A DNA stretch of 64,000 nt from JAAYAN01 sp964437215 (GTDB lineage Bacteria > Bacteroidota > Ignavibacteria > Ignavibacteriales > Melioribacteraceae), in NCBI GenBank assembly GCA_964437215.1, contig CAYTFZ010000005.1:3456-67455 (forward strand). Reading direction: 5' to 3'. The notes beneath the pieces were generated by a model. That model was not told the origin of the DNA. It searched no databases and was given only the letters and a program-made list of their open reading frames with translations. Position numbers and translations under genes: made by a program. Shown piece after piece: positions 26,438 to 35,698 of this stretch. Within the stretch, counting starts at the first letter, position 1, and each line of letters starts with the position of its first letter.

Positions 26438-28534
26438 TTACATTTCTTTTTCTGCATACAGCATTTTATCTTCTAAAAACAAAGCACTTAATTTATGTTC
26501 TTTGCTTATAAAAACTATTCCTGTTTCGTTATGAGAATTTCCCACCCGGGAATGAACAGATTTTAATCCGCCAAGATATTTCCTTGCATCGCAAAGATAA
26601 ACCATATCGCCAACTTCGGCACACATTTTCTTCATATCTTCTTTAGATAAATTAATAATATCTTCGTTATCGTTGCGCAATTGCCACTTTAAATAGACTT
26701 TTTCTCCTTCTTTTTCATTTATTTTGCTGCCCTTAAATATTTCCTTTGCTTTTTTAACTGACCATACTGTTAATCCTTCAAGATGTGTTTCAGGATCATA
26801 TTTAAGATAATAAACAGCTGCAATTGAAACCAAGACAATAAGCAATAGCGCAATTATTAAAAGAAAACTGATACTGCCGGCATTAAACCATATCAGAAAT
26901 AAAAATAATACAATAAAAACAATTACAGTAGTCATTATATTTTTATGCTTTCTTTTATTTTTAATCTTGTTGCTAATCAGAATAAATACCGGTTGAAGAT
27001 ATGTGACTAAAACTCCTACGCCAACACATACAATTGTGTTATATAAAGCACTTATATAAGTGTAAGGATGGGATATATCTAAAGGGGTGCCGTGGGCTAC
27101 CGGAGTTATGAGAATATCCGGATAGCGAGCTCCTAAAATCATTAATGAAGAGCCTCCAAGAAAAGTAGCTAAAACTCCGGCAGGAGTAAATCTTTTCCAA
27201 AAAACACCAAGAAAGATTGCAGTTACTAACGGAGGAGTTAAAGTAGAGTGGAAATATCCATGAGCTTCGTATACTGTAGGATAATTGTTAAAAGGAATTG
27301 TTGCAATTATTCCCACACCTGTAAAAAATATTGATGCCCATCTTGCTGCACTAAGTTCTTTCTTTGATTCGGCATCCTCGGAAGCAAGCCGGCGCTTGAT
27401 CATCTTTTTTATCGGCCGGTGAACATCGTTAATATATACAGCTGCAATTGCATTAATTAAAGAATCCACAGTACTTAATAAAGTAGCAGTAAGTGCTGCA
27501 AGTACAAATCCAAATACTCCTTCGCTGGCAATAATATGTGTAACAGCTATAAATACTTCATCAGAATTAACATTAGGATTGAGCGGAGAATTGTTCATTT
27601 CTAAAAGGGCTTTTCCAACCCAGCCTGCACTTCCAACAACTATCGCCGAAATTGGCAGCATAAAAAGGACGTTAAATACAGCGGCTTTTCTTCCTTCATC
27701 AACACTTTTAGCTGACATAAATCTCATCAGTAAACCCATATTCATAAAAAGGAATCCTACAGAGCCGGCAACGCCGTCCTGCCAGAATATCCCAACAAAG
27801 TTAAAATCCGGCGGTTTATTAAAATCAGCCAGCGGAAGTCTCCATTCTACAGGTAAAAGATGCCAGAATGAATCAAATCCTCCAACATAGTCGATGCCAA
27901 TTATAAAAATAACTATACCAGTAATTAATAGGATACCGCCTTGTAGTAAATCTGTAAAAATAACTGCTGTCTGCCCGCCAAAGGTTGTATATATTCCGGT
28001 AATAATGGCAATTACTACTATCACTCCCATTAAAGTAACGGGGATATGCATTCCTAAAATATCGAATGCCTGAGGCAGAAGCGGAGTAAATACTTTTCCT
28101 AATGTAAGAAGCCCTATACCAAGATACCCTATCATATAAAGCAATTGGAAAACCGTTGCAATAAACCTGACAGTTGGGCTGAATCTTCTTTCAAAATATT
28201 CGGGAATTGAACGTATCTTTGTGTAAACTACTATCGGGAGCCATCCAAAAAGAAAAAAAGGCATAAAAAACCAGTCGTTCATATAAGTCATTGTCGAAGA
28301 GAGACCGTATTCGAAGCCTTTTGCAGAATATTTAACAAAACTGTGGCTGCCAACACCTGTAGCAACAATTGAAACTGTTATAAGCCACCATGCAAATCTT
28401 CTTCCGCCAAAGAAAAAATCGTTTGTACTTCTGTTATATTTTGCAAAGTAACTGCCGAATAGCATTATGCTGAAAAAATACACAAGCATAACTATCCAAT
28501 CGGTCGCTGTTCCAAGTCCGTGTAATGATTCCAT
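26438..28534 (-). CDS. Sodium/solute symporter (SSS family) with C-terminal cytoplasmic domain
   Basis: 698 residues. The LeuT-fold SSS core (about 1-520) has FFFGGRRFAWWLITVSIVAT, the GSHSFVKYSAKGF stretch, RSIPEYFERRFSP and LTATLLSTVDSLINA, typical of the family. Two more membrane segments follow (about 540-600), then a soluble tail of some 100 residues (KVYLKWQLRNDNEDI to the end) that I do not recognise. The ligand cannot be read from the sequence. A 70-residue membrane protein is encoded 4 bp upstream. Confidence 0.9.
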   Translation of the reverse strand: MESLHGLGTATDWIVMLVYFFSIMLFGSYFAKYNRSTNDFFFGGRRFAWWLITVSIVATGVGSHSFVKYSAKGFEYGLSSTMTYMNDWFFMPFFLFGWLPIVVYTKIRSIPEYFERRFSPTVRFIATVFQLLYMIGYLGIGLLTLGKVFTPLLPQAFDILGMHIPVTLMGVIVVIAIITGIYTTFGGQTAVIFTDLLQGGILLITGIVIFIIGIDYVGGFDSFWHLLPVEWRLPLADFNKPPDFNFVGIFWQDGVAGSVGFLFMNMGLLMRFMSAKSVDEGRKAAVFNVLFMLPISAIVVGSAGWVGKALLEMNNSPLNPNVNSDEVFIAVTHIIASEGVFGFVLAALTATLLSTVDSLINAIAAVYINDVHRPIKKMIKRRLASEDAESKKELSAARWASIFFTGVGIIATIPFNNYPTVYEAHGYFHSTLTPPLVTAIFLGVFWKRFTPAGVLATFLGGSSLMILGARYPDILITPVAHGTPLDISHPYTYISALYNTIVCVGVGVLVTYLQPVFILISNKIKNKRKHKNIMTTVIVFIVLFLFLIWFNAGSISFLLIIALLLIVLVSIAAVYYLKYDPETHLEGLTVWSVKKAKEIFKGSKINEKEGEKVYLKWQLRNDNEDIINLSKEDMKKMCAEVGDMVYLCDARKYLGGLKSVHSRVGNSHNETGIVFISKEHKLSALFLEDKMLYAEKEM

Positions 28535-28538
28535 ATAT

Positions 28539-28751
28539 TTACCAGTAAAGAGCTGCTATTATTAAAATTGCGTGGATTATCATAAAGTATGCAAAACCAA
28601 AAACTAAAATTTTTAACCATTTGCGGTGGGCTTTTCTTTTAAGATTTATACTTTTTGATTTATAAATAATATAGAGCCCCAAACTGAAAAATAATCCGCC
28701 ACAACCATATAAATAAAGAAACGGTAACCAGGTATGACTGAAAGGAGGCAT
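28539..28751 (-). CDS. Small two-helix membrane protein
   Basis: 70 residues with two hydrophobic helices (about 8-30 and 47-68) joined by a basic loop (KSKSINLKRKAHRKW), which would face the cytoplasm. It lies 4 bp upstream of the symporter gene on the same strand, so it is probably cotranscribed and may be an accessory subunit, as small membrane proteins are for some SSS transporters. No known family recognised. Confidence 0.6.
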   Translation of the reverse strand: MPPFSHTWLPFLYLYGCGGLFFSLGLYIIYKSKSINLKRKAHRKWLKILVFGFAYFMIIHAILIIAALYW

Positions 28752-28826
28752 AAAATTTCCTGAAATATTTAAATAATCAGTCGATAAAATAAGCGAAAAT
28801 ATATTTTATTAAATTTATTTTTTCAA

Positions 28827-29213
28827 TTATTCTTCAGGAAACATAAAACTTAATTTTGCAGAAACCAGATCGGGATAAATGTTAAATAATTTATCCATTC
28901 TTGTTACTTGCGATACATATTGCTGAATGTGATTCGGCATTACCGCTTTTACATCGCCTCCGTTTGCCCTCGCTGTGCGCACAAGATGAACTATTGCACC
29001 GAGAAACGACGAATCCATAAACTCGCATTTTGTCATATCGATTATTATTTTTTTTGCTCCGCCGAAAACAATGTTTGAAGAAAATTCCTTGAATTTTAAA
29101 GATACCTTAAGACTTGCTCTGAGAACTTTAACTGTAACTATTGAAATATCGTCTTTGTTTTCAAAATCGAAATATGATTCGTATTGATTGCTTAATATGG
29201 ACTTTTTTATCAT
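28827..29213 (-). CDS. STAS-domain protein (anti-sigma-factor antagonist family)
   Basis: 128 residues. The STAS core has IIIDMTKCEFMDSSFLGAIVHL, where Ser in DSSFLG is the usual phosphorylation site, and ends in a helix-rich tail. Such proteins work by partner switching with a serine kinase. Two sensor kinase genes follow upstream on the same strand (29287-32310), 73 bp away; no GHKL anti-sigma kinase of the RsbW type is in the window, so the partner is unknown. Confidence 0.85.
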   Translation of the reverse strand: MIKKSILSNQYESYFDFENKDDISIVTVKVLRASLKVSLKFKEFSSNIVFGGAKKIIIDMTKCEFMDSSFLGAIVHLVRTARANGGDVKAVMPNHIQQYVSQVTRMDKLFNIYPDLVSAKLSFMFPEE

Positions 29214-29286
29214 TTTTTAGATTTTTTTTAGAAATATTGTGTAACAATAATATAATTCCTTAAAATATTCAAATTATTAATTTATT

Positions 29287-30489
29287 TTACTGCTGATTTA
29301 CAATAATTAAATCTTTCAAAGGAAGCGATATTGTTGTTTTTGTTCCAGCTGAAGGTTTGCTTTCTGCCCAGATTCTGCCTCCATTTCTAACAACAAACTC
29401 CTTGCAAAGAATTAATCCCAAACCTGTTCCGGACTCATTGTTTGTACCTTTTCGCGAAACATTTTTATCAATTTTAAACAATCCCGAAGCGGTTATTTCA
29501 TCCATCCCTACTCCGTTATCTTTTATAATTATTTCTGAACAGGTTTTTGTTTCTTTGCATTCAATTTCGATTTTTCCGCCGGAATTTGTAAACTTTATCG
29601 AATTGCTTACAATATTGCGAATAACTGTGTTAATCATATAATAATCGCAATAGACAGTAAACTCATTAGGAATATTTATTTCGATAGTAATATTTTTATT
29701 ATTTGCTGCAGCCTTGTATGCTCCCACAGCTTCTGTTGCAAGCGGCAGCAAATTATATGTTGCTTTATTTACTTCAATTATTCGTTGCTGCGAGCGGACC
29801 CATTCAAGAAGCGTGTTCAAGAGATTTAGAGTATTCCCTGCGGCTTCATCAATAGAATTTATTAATCTAAACATTTCATCTCTTTCAAAATCATCAAAAT
29901 CTTCTCTCAGCATCGAGGAGTATCCGTAAATTGCTGTGAAAGGATTTTTAAGATCGTGGGCAATTATCGAAAAGAACTTATCCTTTGTGGCATTTGCTTC
30001 ACGAAGTTCTTTTGTTCGGATACGGACTTTTTCTTCAAGGTCAGCATTCATTTCTTCGAGCTGCTTATTATATTCAAATATTTTCTTCGCTTGGAAATAA
30101 CTTTTCACTGCTTCTTTCACTGTAAGAATTAAATCTTCCTGATTCCACGGCTTTTCGATAAATCTGTATAAATCTGCATTATTTACCGCATTTGTAACTC
30201 CTTCTATTCTGGCTTGTCCCGTTAAAAGTATTTTTCTGGTTTCCGGAATTATTTCGTGAGCTTTAATTAAAAATGTATCACCTTTCATTGCAGGCATAAG
30301 ATAATCGGAAATAATTACCGGGATATCCGAATTTTCATTTTTTAATTCTTCAATTATTTCCAGCGCTTCTTCACCCGATTCAGCTGTTTCAATGTAAAAT
30401 TCGTTGTTCAGATTAATTTGAAGCTGTTCTTTAATTGCAATTAAAATTAGCTGTTCATCATCAACACAAATTATTGTGGGTTTAAGCAT
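29287..30489 (-). CDS. Response regulator-histidine kinase hybrid (receiver first)
   Basis: 400 residues. The receiver domain (1-125) has acidic residues in CVDDEQ, phospho-acceptor Asp62 (VIISDYLMP) and Lys113 (FIEKPW). A coiled coil (about 130-170) leads to the HisKA box FFSIIAHDLKNPF with His178, then an ATPase domain with NSIKFTNSGG, DNGVGM and GTGLGLILCK. No sensor or membrane domain is present, so it is likely cytoplasmic and driven by another kinase, perhaps the PAS kinase encoded 12 bp upstream. Confidence 0.92.
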   Translation of the reverse strand: MLKPTIICVDDEQLILIAIKEQLQINLNNEFYIETAESGEEALEIIEELKNENSDIPVIISDYLMPAMKGDTFLIKAHEIIPETRKILLTGQARIEGVTNAVNNADLYRFIEKPWNQEDLILTVKEAVKSYFQAKKIFEYNKQLEEMNADLEEKVRIRTKELREANATKDKFFSIIAHDLKNPFTAIYGYSSMLREDFDDFERDEMFRLINSIDEAAGNTLNLLNTLLEWVRSQQRIIEVNKATYNLLPLATEAVGAYKAAANNKNITIEINIPNEFTVYCDYYMINTVIRNIVSNSIKFTNSGGKIEIECKETKTCSEIIIKDNGVGMDEITASGLFKIDKNVSRKGTNNESGTGLGLILCKEFVVRNGGRIWAESKPSAGTKTTISLPLKDLIIVNQQ

Positions 30490-30501
30490 AATTTTCTCAT
30501 A

Positions 30502-32310
30502 TTATTTTACAGGAAATTTTACAAAAAAAGTTGTACCTTCATTTATATTGCTTAAAAATTCTATCTTCCCATTGTGAGCTTCAATTATTTTTTTCACAAT
30601 ATCCAAACCTATTCCGCTTCCCTCTCCGCGCTGTTTTGTAGTAAAAAACGGGTCGAATATTCTATTTTGAATTTCAGTTGGAATTCCTATGCCTGAATCT
30701 TTTATAGATACAATTACAGTTCCGTTTTCAGCATATATTCCTATTGTTATAACACCTTTATATTTTATTGCCTGCATTGCATTTTGTAAAATGTTAATCC
30801 AAACCTGCGTCAGTTCATCGGGATGGGCAAAAACCTTCGGAACAGTATGATACTCTTTAATTAATTCAACTCCATGTTTAAACTGGTTGTTATACAAAAT
30901 AAGAACCGTTTCAAGATTTTCTGCCAAGTCGACAGGAACCATTTCATTGGAGTTACTTTTATATGAATACTTTTTAAGTGCATTTATTATAAATGAAGCT
31001 TTATCGGTAGCATTTTTAATTGTATAATTATTTTTCTTAATTGATAGCAAATTCCTTGCAGTTTCTAAAATAAACAGACAGTTTAAGTTTTCAAACAATG
31101 GTTTAACATAATCAATGTCATATATATTCAGATACATAAGATAATCTGCAACTGTTTCTGGATTTGTAATATTTAATTCATTCAGTCTAGAAAGAATTTC
31201 CCGCTTAATTTTACGTTCTTCGCGGGTTGAAAGAATAATTTCGGATGAAGCAAAATGTGCAAGAATTACCAGCAATATTTCAAAATCTCCTGCAGTAAGA
31301 TTATAATGAAAAGTGCCGAGATCGTAAAAAGATTTTGAAATTGAATCCGACAGGTTATTCTGTGCTGCTTTAATAGCTGCCAGCGGTGTATTAAGTTCGT
31401 GCCCAATCCCGGCAATTAATTGTCCAAGTGCTGCTAATTTTTCAGATTCAATTAATTGCTTTTGAGTTGCTTTTAATTCTTCGATGGATTTATTAAGTTT
31501 TTCATTTGTTGTTTTAAGGTCTATTTCTGCTTGTTTTTTTTCTGATATATCCTGAATCATACCCAATAGGACTTCGCTGCTATTTTCGTCTTTCATAATG
31601 GCAACATCTATATCAACCCATATAATTTCACCGTTTTTCTTTATATATCTTTTTTCGATATTATAATTCTTTATTTCTCCCGAAAAAAGCTGAGTAATAT
31701 TTTCAACACTTTTTTGAATATCGGCAGGATGTGTAATATCTACAATCTTTAATAACTTTAATTCATCTTCGGAATAACCTAAAAGTTCACAAAAAGCCTT
31801 GTTTACAATTTTTGGATAACCTGATTTTTCATATTGAATTATGCCGATGGAGGAGTTTTCGAAAATAGTTCGGAATCTTCTTTCACTGACAAAGAGTGCT
31901 TCAATTAACTTCTTTTTTTCGGAAATATCCTGTTTTACTGCAATGTAATTAACGACTTCATTCTTAATGTTTTTTACCGGCGTGATTGTCATTTGTTCAT
32001 AAAAAAGAGTTCCGTCTTTCTTTTTATTTAGAATTTCTCCTTCCCATATTTTCCCTTTTGAAATAGTTTCCCAAAGTGATTTGTAAAAGCTAACGTCGTG
32101 AATGCCGGATTTTAATATTCTCGGATTCTGACCGATTATTTCATCTAATTTATAACCGGTAAGTTTTTCGAAAGCCTTATTAGCCCAAACAATTTTACCT
32201 AATAAGTCCGTAATTACTATTACATTTGCTGAAGCATTAAGAGCAGTATTTAGTAAATCGGCATCAATAATGTTTTTTAAACCCTTATTTTGTTCGTTCA
32301 GTTTTTCCAT
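30502..32310 (-). CDS. PAS-PAS sensor histidine kinase, soluble
   Basis: 602 residues, no membrane segment. Two PAS domains (about 15-130 and 140-258), each ending in 'QDISEKK', then a coiled coil and HisKA with His304 in GIGHELNTPLAAI. Unusually, about 165 residues (325-490) separate HisKA from the ATPase domain, which has NILQNAMQAIKYKG, DSGIGI and GSGIGLDIVKKI. Probable partner of the receiver-kinase protein encoded directly downstream. Divergent from the zinc operon. The signal is unknown. Confidence 0.92.
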   Translation of the reverse strand: MEKLNEQNKGLKNIIDADLLNTALNASANVIVITDLLGKIVWANKAFEKLTGYKLDEIIGQNPRILKSGIHDVSFYKSLWETISKGKIWEGEILNKKKDGTLFYEQMTITPVKNIKNEVVNYIAVKQDISEKKKLIEALFVSERRFRTIFENSSIGIIQYEKSGYPKIVNKAFCELLGYSEDELKLLKIVDITHPADIQKSVENITQLFSGEIKNYNIEKRYIKKNGEIIWVDIDVAIMKDENSSEVLLGMIQDISEKKQAEIDLKTTNEKLNKSIEELKATQKQLIESEKLAALGQLIAGIGHELNTPLAAIKAAQNNLSDSISKSFYDLGTFHYNLTAGDFEILLVILAHFASSEIILSTREERKIKREILSRLNELNITNPETVADYLMYLNIYDIDYVKPLFENLNCLFILETARNLLSIKKNNYTIKNATDKASFIINALKKYSYKSNSNEMVPVDLAENLETVLILYNNQFKHGVELIKEYHTVPKVFAHPDELTQVWINILQNAMQAIKYKGVITIGIYAENGTVIVSIKDSGIGIPTEIQNRIFDPFFTTKQRGEGSGIGLDIVKKIIEAHNGKIEFLSNINEGTTFFVKFPVK

Positions 32311-32377
32311 TTTTCAATATTTGATTTTCATTCAGTTAATAATCGAAAGAATTAACACATAATTAAATAGTTGTTAT

Positions 32378-32392
32378 TGCAAGTCACTTGCA
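32378..32392. promoter_or_regulatory. Putative Zur box (7-1-7 palindrome)
   Basis: TGCAAGT-C-ACTTGCA is a perfect palindrome with the 7-1-7 geometry of Fur-family operators. It overlaps the -35 region of the predicted promoter of the zinc-uptake operon, which encodes its own Fur-family regulator (34897-35334). Regulator and site are linked by inference. Confidence 0.7.
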
Positions 32393-32417
32393 TCTGCACA
32401 CTTATTTTTTATATATT
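32388..32417 (+). promoter_or_regulatory. Predicted promoter of the zinc-uptake operon
   Basis: TTGCAT (32388-32393), 18 bp, TATATT (32412-32417), giving a start near 32424 and a leader of about 15 nt before ATG 32439. The -35 hexamer shares five bases with the palindrome at 32378-32392, so a bound regulator would block the polymerase. Confidence 0.5.
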
Positions 32418-32438
32418 ACCAATAAAAAAAAGTGTCTT

Positions 32439-33314
32439 ATGAAAGTTTTTCTCATAATCCTTATTTTGCTTATTGCCTTCTCCTGCTCAAATAAAAATAA
32501 AAAGGAGCAAGTATTTGTAACAATTCCGCCTCAGAAATTTTTTGTTGAAAAGATTGCTGGCAGCAAATTAGGTGTGAATGTTATGGTTCAGAACGGATCG
32601 GCAGAAGAATTTTTTGAACCTTTGCCGGGACAGTTAATTGCTCTATCAAAAAGCAAACTTTATTTCACAACAGGTTTTCCTATAGAAAGACAGCTTATTG
32701 ATAAATTAAAATTGTTAAACGATAAAACTGAATTTGTAAACACAGCTAAAGGAATAGAATTTATTAATATGCCAGATGCAGCCGATTTGTTTGATAAGCA
32801 CAAAAAAAGCAGAAATCATCATTCTCACTCCGGTATGCCCGATCCGCATATCTGGCTGAATCCTTTACTTGTTAAAATTCAAGCTCGTAATATTTTATAT
32901 TCACTGATAAAAACACAACCCGAAGACTCAGCTTTTTTCCGCACTAATTATCAAAACTTTTGCGCTGAACTCGATTCGCTTCATATGTTTCTTGAAAAAA
33001 CCCTCGCAAGCAAAAAAGGAATGAGTTTTATGGTTTTTCATCCTTCGTGGGGTTATTTTGCGATGCAGTACGGACTAAAACAAATTCCTGTGGAAATTGA
33101 AGGCAAAGAGCCGGGATTGAAAGAATTAAGCCAAATTATAAATTATGCAAAAATAAATAATGTAAAAACAATTTTTGCGCAGGCGCAATTCAGCACCAAA
33201 AGTGTGGAAGCCATTGCAAAAGAAACAGGTGCAAAGATTATACTTATAAACCCTCTTGCCGAGGATTATATCAATAATCTGAAGAAGACGGCAATTCTTA
33301 TTTCGGAAAACTAA
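32439..33314 (+). CDS. znuA: Zinc-type ABC transporter substrate-binding lipoprotein
   Basis: 291 residues from ATG 32439, which starts a lipoprotein signal (LLIAFSC, Cys16 as lipid anchor); an upstream frame extension does not give a signal peptide. Cluster A-I solute-binding fold: FVEKIAGSKLGVNVMVQNG, a His-rich loop (NHHSHSG) before DPHIWLNP, and FHPSWGYFA. The His-rich loop favours zinc over manganese. With the ATPase, permease and Fur-family regulator downstream it forms a complete uptake operon. Confidence 0.9.
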   Translation: MKVFLIILILLIAFSCSNKNKKEQVFVTIPPQKFFVEKIAGSKLGVNVMVQNGSAEEFFEPLPGQLIALSKSKLYFTTGFPIERQLIDKLKLLNDKTEFVNTAKGIEFINMPDAADLFDKHKKSRNHHSHSGMPDPHIWLNPLLVKIQARNILYSLIKTQPEDSAFFRTNYQNFCAELDSLHMFLEKTLASKKGMSFMVFHPSWGYFAMQYGLKQIPVEIEGKEPGLKELSQIINYAKINNVKTIFAQAQFSTKSVEAIAKETGAKIILINPLAEDYINNLKKTAILISEN

Positions 33315-33326
33315 ATAAAAGCATAA

Positions 33327-34061
33327 ATGAACGCGCAAATAGAAATATCAAATCTGAGTTTTGCATACGATAAACAGCAGGTGCTGGAAAATATAAACCT
33401 TGATATTCTTCCCAAGGATTTTGTTGGTATAGTAGGACCTAATGGAGGTGGAAAAACAACATTACTGAAATTAATGCTGGGATTAATTTCACCTCAAAAC
33501 GGTAAAATTAGTATTCTAGGAAAAAATCCTCTCGAAGCACGCAATAAAATTGGATATGTTCCGCAATACAGCGAAATCGATAAATCTTTTCCTATATCAG
33601 TTTTTGAGGTAGTAGGCAGCGGATTATGCAATAAAAATTCCCTATTCCCATGGTTCAAAAAAGAAAACACAAAAAGGATTTTCGAAATATTAGATAAAAT
33701 GCAAATTCTGTCTTTATCAAAAGTACCATTCGGCGAATTATCGGGCGGACAAAAACAACGCTGCCTTATAGCGCGTGCGCTTGTTTCAGCTCCACTGATT
33801 CTTTTTCTGGATGAGCCTACGGCAAGTGTGGACTCGAAAGTTGAATCGGATTTTTATTCTTTATTAAAAGAGCTCAATAAAGATATGACAATTGTTTTGG
33901 TATCGCACGATATTGCATTTATTTCAACATTTGTTAACAAAATTGCCTGTGTAAATAAAAATCTGGTTTGCCACCACAGCCACGAAATAACAGGCGAAAC
34001 ATTGTTGCACGATCTTTACAAAACAAACATTTCATCTATTCATCATAACTGCGGTTTATAA
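33327..34061 (+). CDS. znuC: Zinc/manganese ABC transporter ATPase
   Basis: 244 residues. Walker A GPNGGGKTTLLK near residue 37, signature LSGGQKQRCLIARAL, Walker B LILFLDEPTASVD and the switch His in VLVSHD. The tail carries extra His and Cys (VCHHSHE, SSIHHNCGL), which could sense or hold metal. Lies 12 bp after the lipoprotein gene and one base before the permease gene. Confidence 0.93.
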   Translation: MNAQIEISNLSFAYDKQQVLENINLDILPKDFVGIVGPNGGGKTTLLKLMLGLISPQNGKISILGKNPLEARNKIGYVPQYSEIDKSFPISVFEVVGSGLCNKNSLFPWFKKENTKRIFEILDKMQILSLSKVPFGELSGGQKQRCLIARALVSAPLILFLDEPTASVDSKVESDFYSLLKELNKDMTIVLVSHDIAFISTFVNKIACVNKNLVCHHSHEITGETLLHDLYKTNISSIHHNCGL

Positions 34062-34062
34062 A

Positions 34063-34893
34063 ATGTACGAATTATTAAATATTTTAACCGAATTCAGTTT
34101 TTTGAAATTTGCATTTTTAGCAGGATTGCTTTCGGGTGTTGCCACTGGAATTACCGGAAGTTTTGTTGTTGTTAAAAGGATTTCGTACATAGGCGGCGGT
34201 ATTTCGCACGCTGTAATGGGCGGACTTGGCATCGCATATTTTGCGGGTATAAATCCGATGTACGGAGCATTGGCTTTTGCTTTATTTTCTGCAGTAATAA
34301 TAAGCCTTGTAAAAATGAATCTCCGGCAAAACGAAGATACTGTTATCAGTGCGCTATGGTCAATTGGGATGGCAACAGGATTAATTTTTGCATTTATAAC
34401 TCCGGGTTATAATGTAAATCTTCTTTCATTTCTTTTCGGCAATATTCTTATGGTTACTTCAGAAAATCTTGTATTGCTTCTAATTCTTGATATAATCATT
34501 ATAACTGTTGTTTCTCTATTTTACAGGCAGCTTGTGTTTATCTGTTTCGACGAAGAATATGCACGCATCCGCGGGCTAAAAGTAGATTTGCTTTATTTTA
34601 TACTGATTTCTCTTATCGCGCTTACGGTAGTAGTGCTTGTTCAAACAGTCGGGGTTATTCTTGTAATAGCTCTTTTAACTCTGCCTTCGGCCATAGCGGC
34701 AATCTTTACAAAAAGGATTAAAAAAATGATTGTTGCATCTATTCTACTGAATTATCTTTTTATCTTTGCAGGAATTTTTACAGCTTTTTTGGCTGATCTG
34801 CCTGCAGGAGCAACAATTATTTTAATAACCGGAGCTGGCTACCTTTTGGCTTTTATTATTAAAAACTGGTTTTCAAGAGCAATAAAAGTCTGA
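34063..34893 (+). CDS. znuB: Zinc/manganese ABC transporter permease
   Basis: 276 residues with about eight membrane segments of the ABC-3 family: FLAGLLSGVATGITGSFVVVKR, ISHAVMGGLGIAYF and RGLKVDLLYFILISLIALTVVVLVQTVGVILVIALL pattern. Partner of the ATPase encoded one base upstream; followed 3 bp later by the Fur-family regulator. Confidence 0.93.
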   Translation: MYELLNILTEFSFLKFAFLAGLLSGVATGITGSFVVVKRISYIGGGISHAVMGGLGIAYFAGINPMYGALAFALFSAVIISLVKMNLRQNEDTVISALWSIGMATGLIFAFITPGYNVNLLSFLFGNILMVTSENLVLLLILDIIIITVVSLFYRQLVFICFDEEYARIRGLKVDLLYFILISLIALTVVVLVQTVGVILVIALLTLPSAIAAIFTKRIKKMIVASILLNYLFIFAGIFTAFLADLPAGATIILITGAGYLLAFIIKNWFSRAIKV

Positions 34894-34896
34894 ATA

Positions 34897-35334
34897 ATGG
34901 AAACAGATATAGAAAACATACTTACTTCATATTCATTAAAAAGAACTAAAGTGCGTAAAGACGTTCTATCTCTTTTTTTTCATTTCAATTATGCCCTTTC
35001 GCAATCGGATATTATTAAAGAGCTTAAGTATGCTTACGATGAAGCCACTATTTACCGTACAATTAATATTTTTGAATCGAAAAATCTAATTCATAAAATT
35101 CCGGATAACTTAAAAAAATCCAGTTATGCGGTTAATAAAGAATTAAAAACCGGGAAGTGCTCGGGCGATATCCATATTCATTTTCATTGCGATAACTGCG
35201 GTCATAATTTTTGCATCTCTCCCGAAGCTGATATAAAAGTAAAAATGCCCGATAATCTTTTAGTAAACTTTGTAAATATTATTGCCAATGGATTGTGCAG
35301 CAAATGTAACGGAAAAAACATTCAGGAGAATTGA
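34897..35334 (+). CDS. Fur-family regulator, probably Zur
   Basis: 145 residues. N-terminal winged helix (about 8-80, with DEATIYRTINIFE as recognition region), then a metal site cluster DIHIHFHCDNCGH and a structural zinc site of two CXXC pairs (Cys98/101, Cys134/137). Being the fourth gene of a zinc operon makes Zur the likeliest role; PerR or Fur cannot be excluded. The palindrome at 32378 is the candidate operator, giving autoregulation. Overlaps the next gene by one base. Confidence 0.88.
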   Translation: METDIENILTSYSLKRTKVRKDVLSLFFHFNYALSQSDIIKELKYAYDEATIYRTINIFESKNLIHKIPDNLKKSSYAVNKELKTGKCSGDIHIHFHCDNCGHNFCISPEADIKVKMPDNLLVNFVNIIANGLCSKCNGKNIQEN

Positions 35335-35519
35335 TGAGTTTTGAATGCCCGCATCTTTTTGACGGCAAATGCCGCCGCCGCAAAGGAGAAGACTGCAAAC
35401 CCGGAGCAAAACACTGTATCCTGCAAGGCAGATATGAATTTCCAGTTTCCGATCAAGAAAAACAGGTTAATGAGTTAAAAATTATTTTCCCTTCAAACAA
35501 GAAAACCAAAAATTCTTAA
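35334..35519 (+). CDS. Small Cys-rich protein of the zinc operon, function unknown
   Basis: 61 residues from ATG 35334, overlapping the regulator's TGA by one base; AGGAG at 35324-35328 supports this start. Four cysteines at 5, 13, 21 and 28 plus His7 and His27 (CPHLFDGKC, EDCKPGAKHC) lie in the first half with many basic residues; the second half is charged. The spacing suggests a small zinc-binding knuckle, possibly a metal chaperone or sensor. I recognise no named family. Confidence 0.7.
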   Translation: MSFECPHLFDGKCRRRKGEDCKPGAKHCILQGRYEFPVSDQEKQVNELKIIFPSNKKTKNS

Positions 35520-35698
35520 CCTAATAATTGCTCGGCATTTCCCCTGGTTAAAATCCTAAAACACACTTTTAGTTTATCCAATAAATCTCTCTATTGATTA
35601 AAATACTATCTTCAAGCGGTAACACCTGCAGGTACGAAAAAAGCTAAAAACACACAAATGCTGACTGCACAGTAAATTAAAGCATTATCATTTTTTTA

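Noticed and set aside
35624..35633. ACCTGCAGGT palindrome between convergent genes as regulatory site
   Set aside because: A single 10-bp palindrome with no gene start nearby; chance is sufficient.
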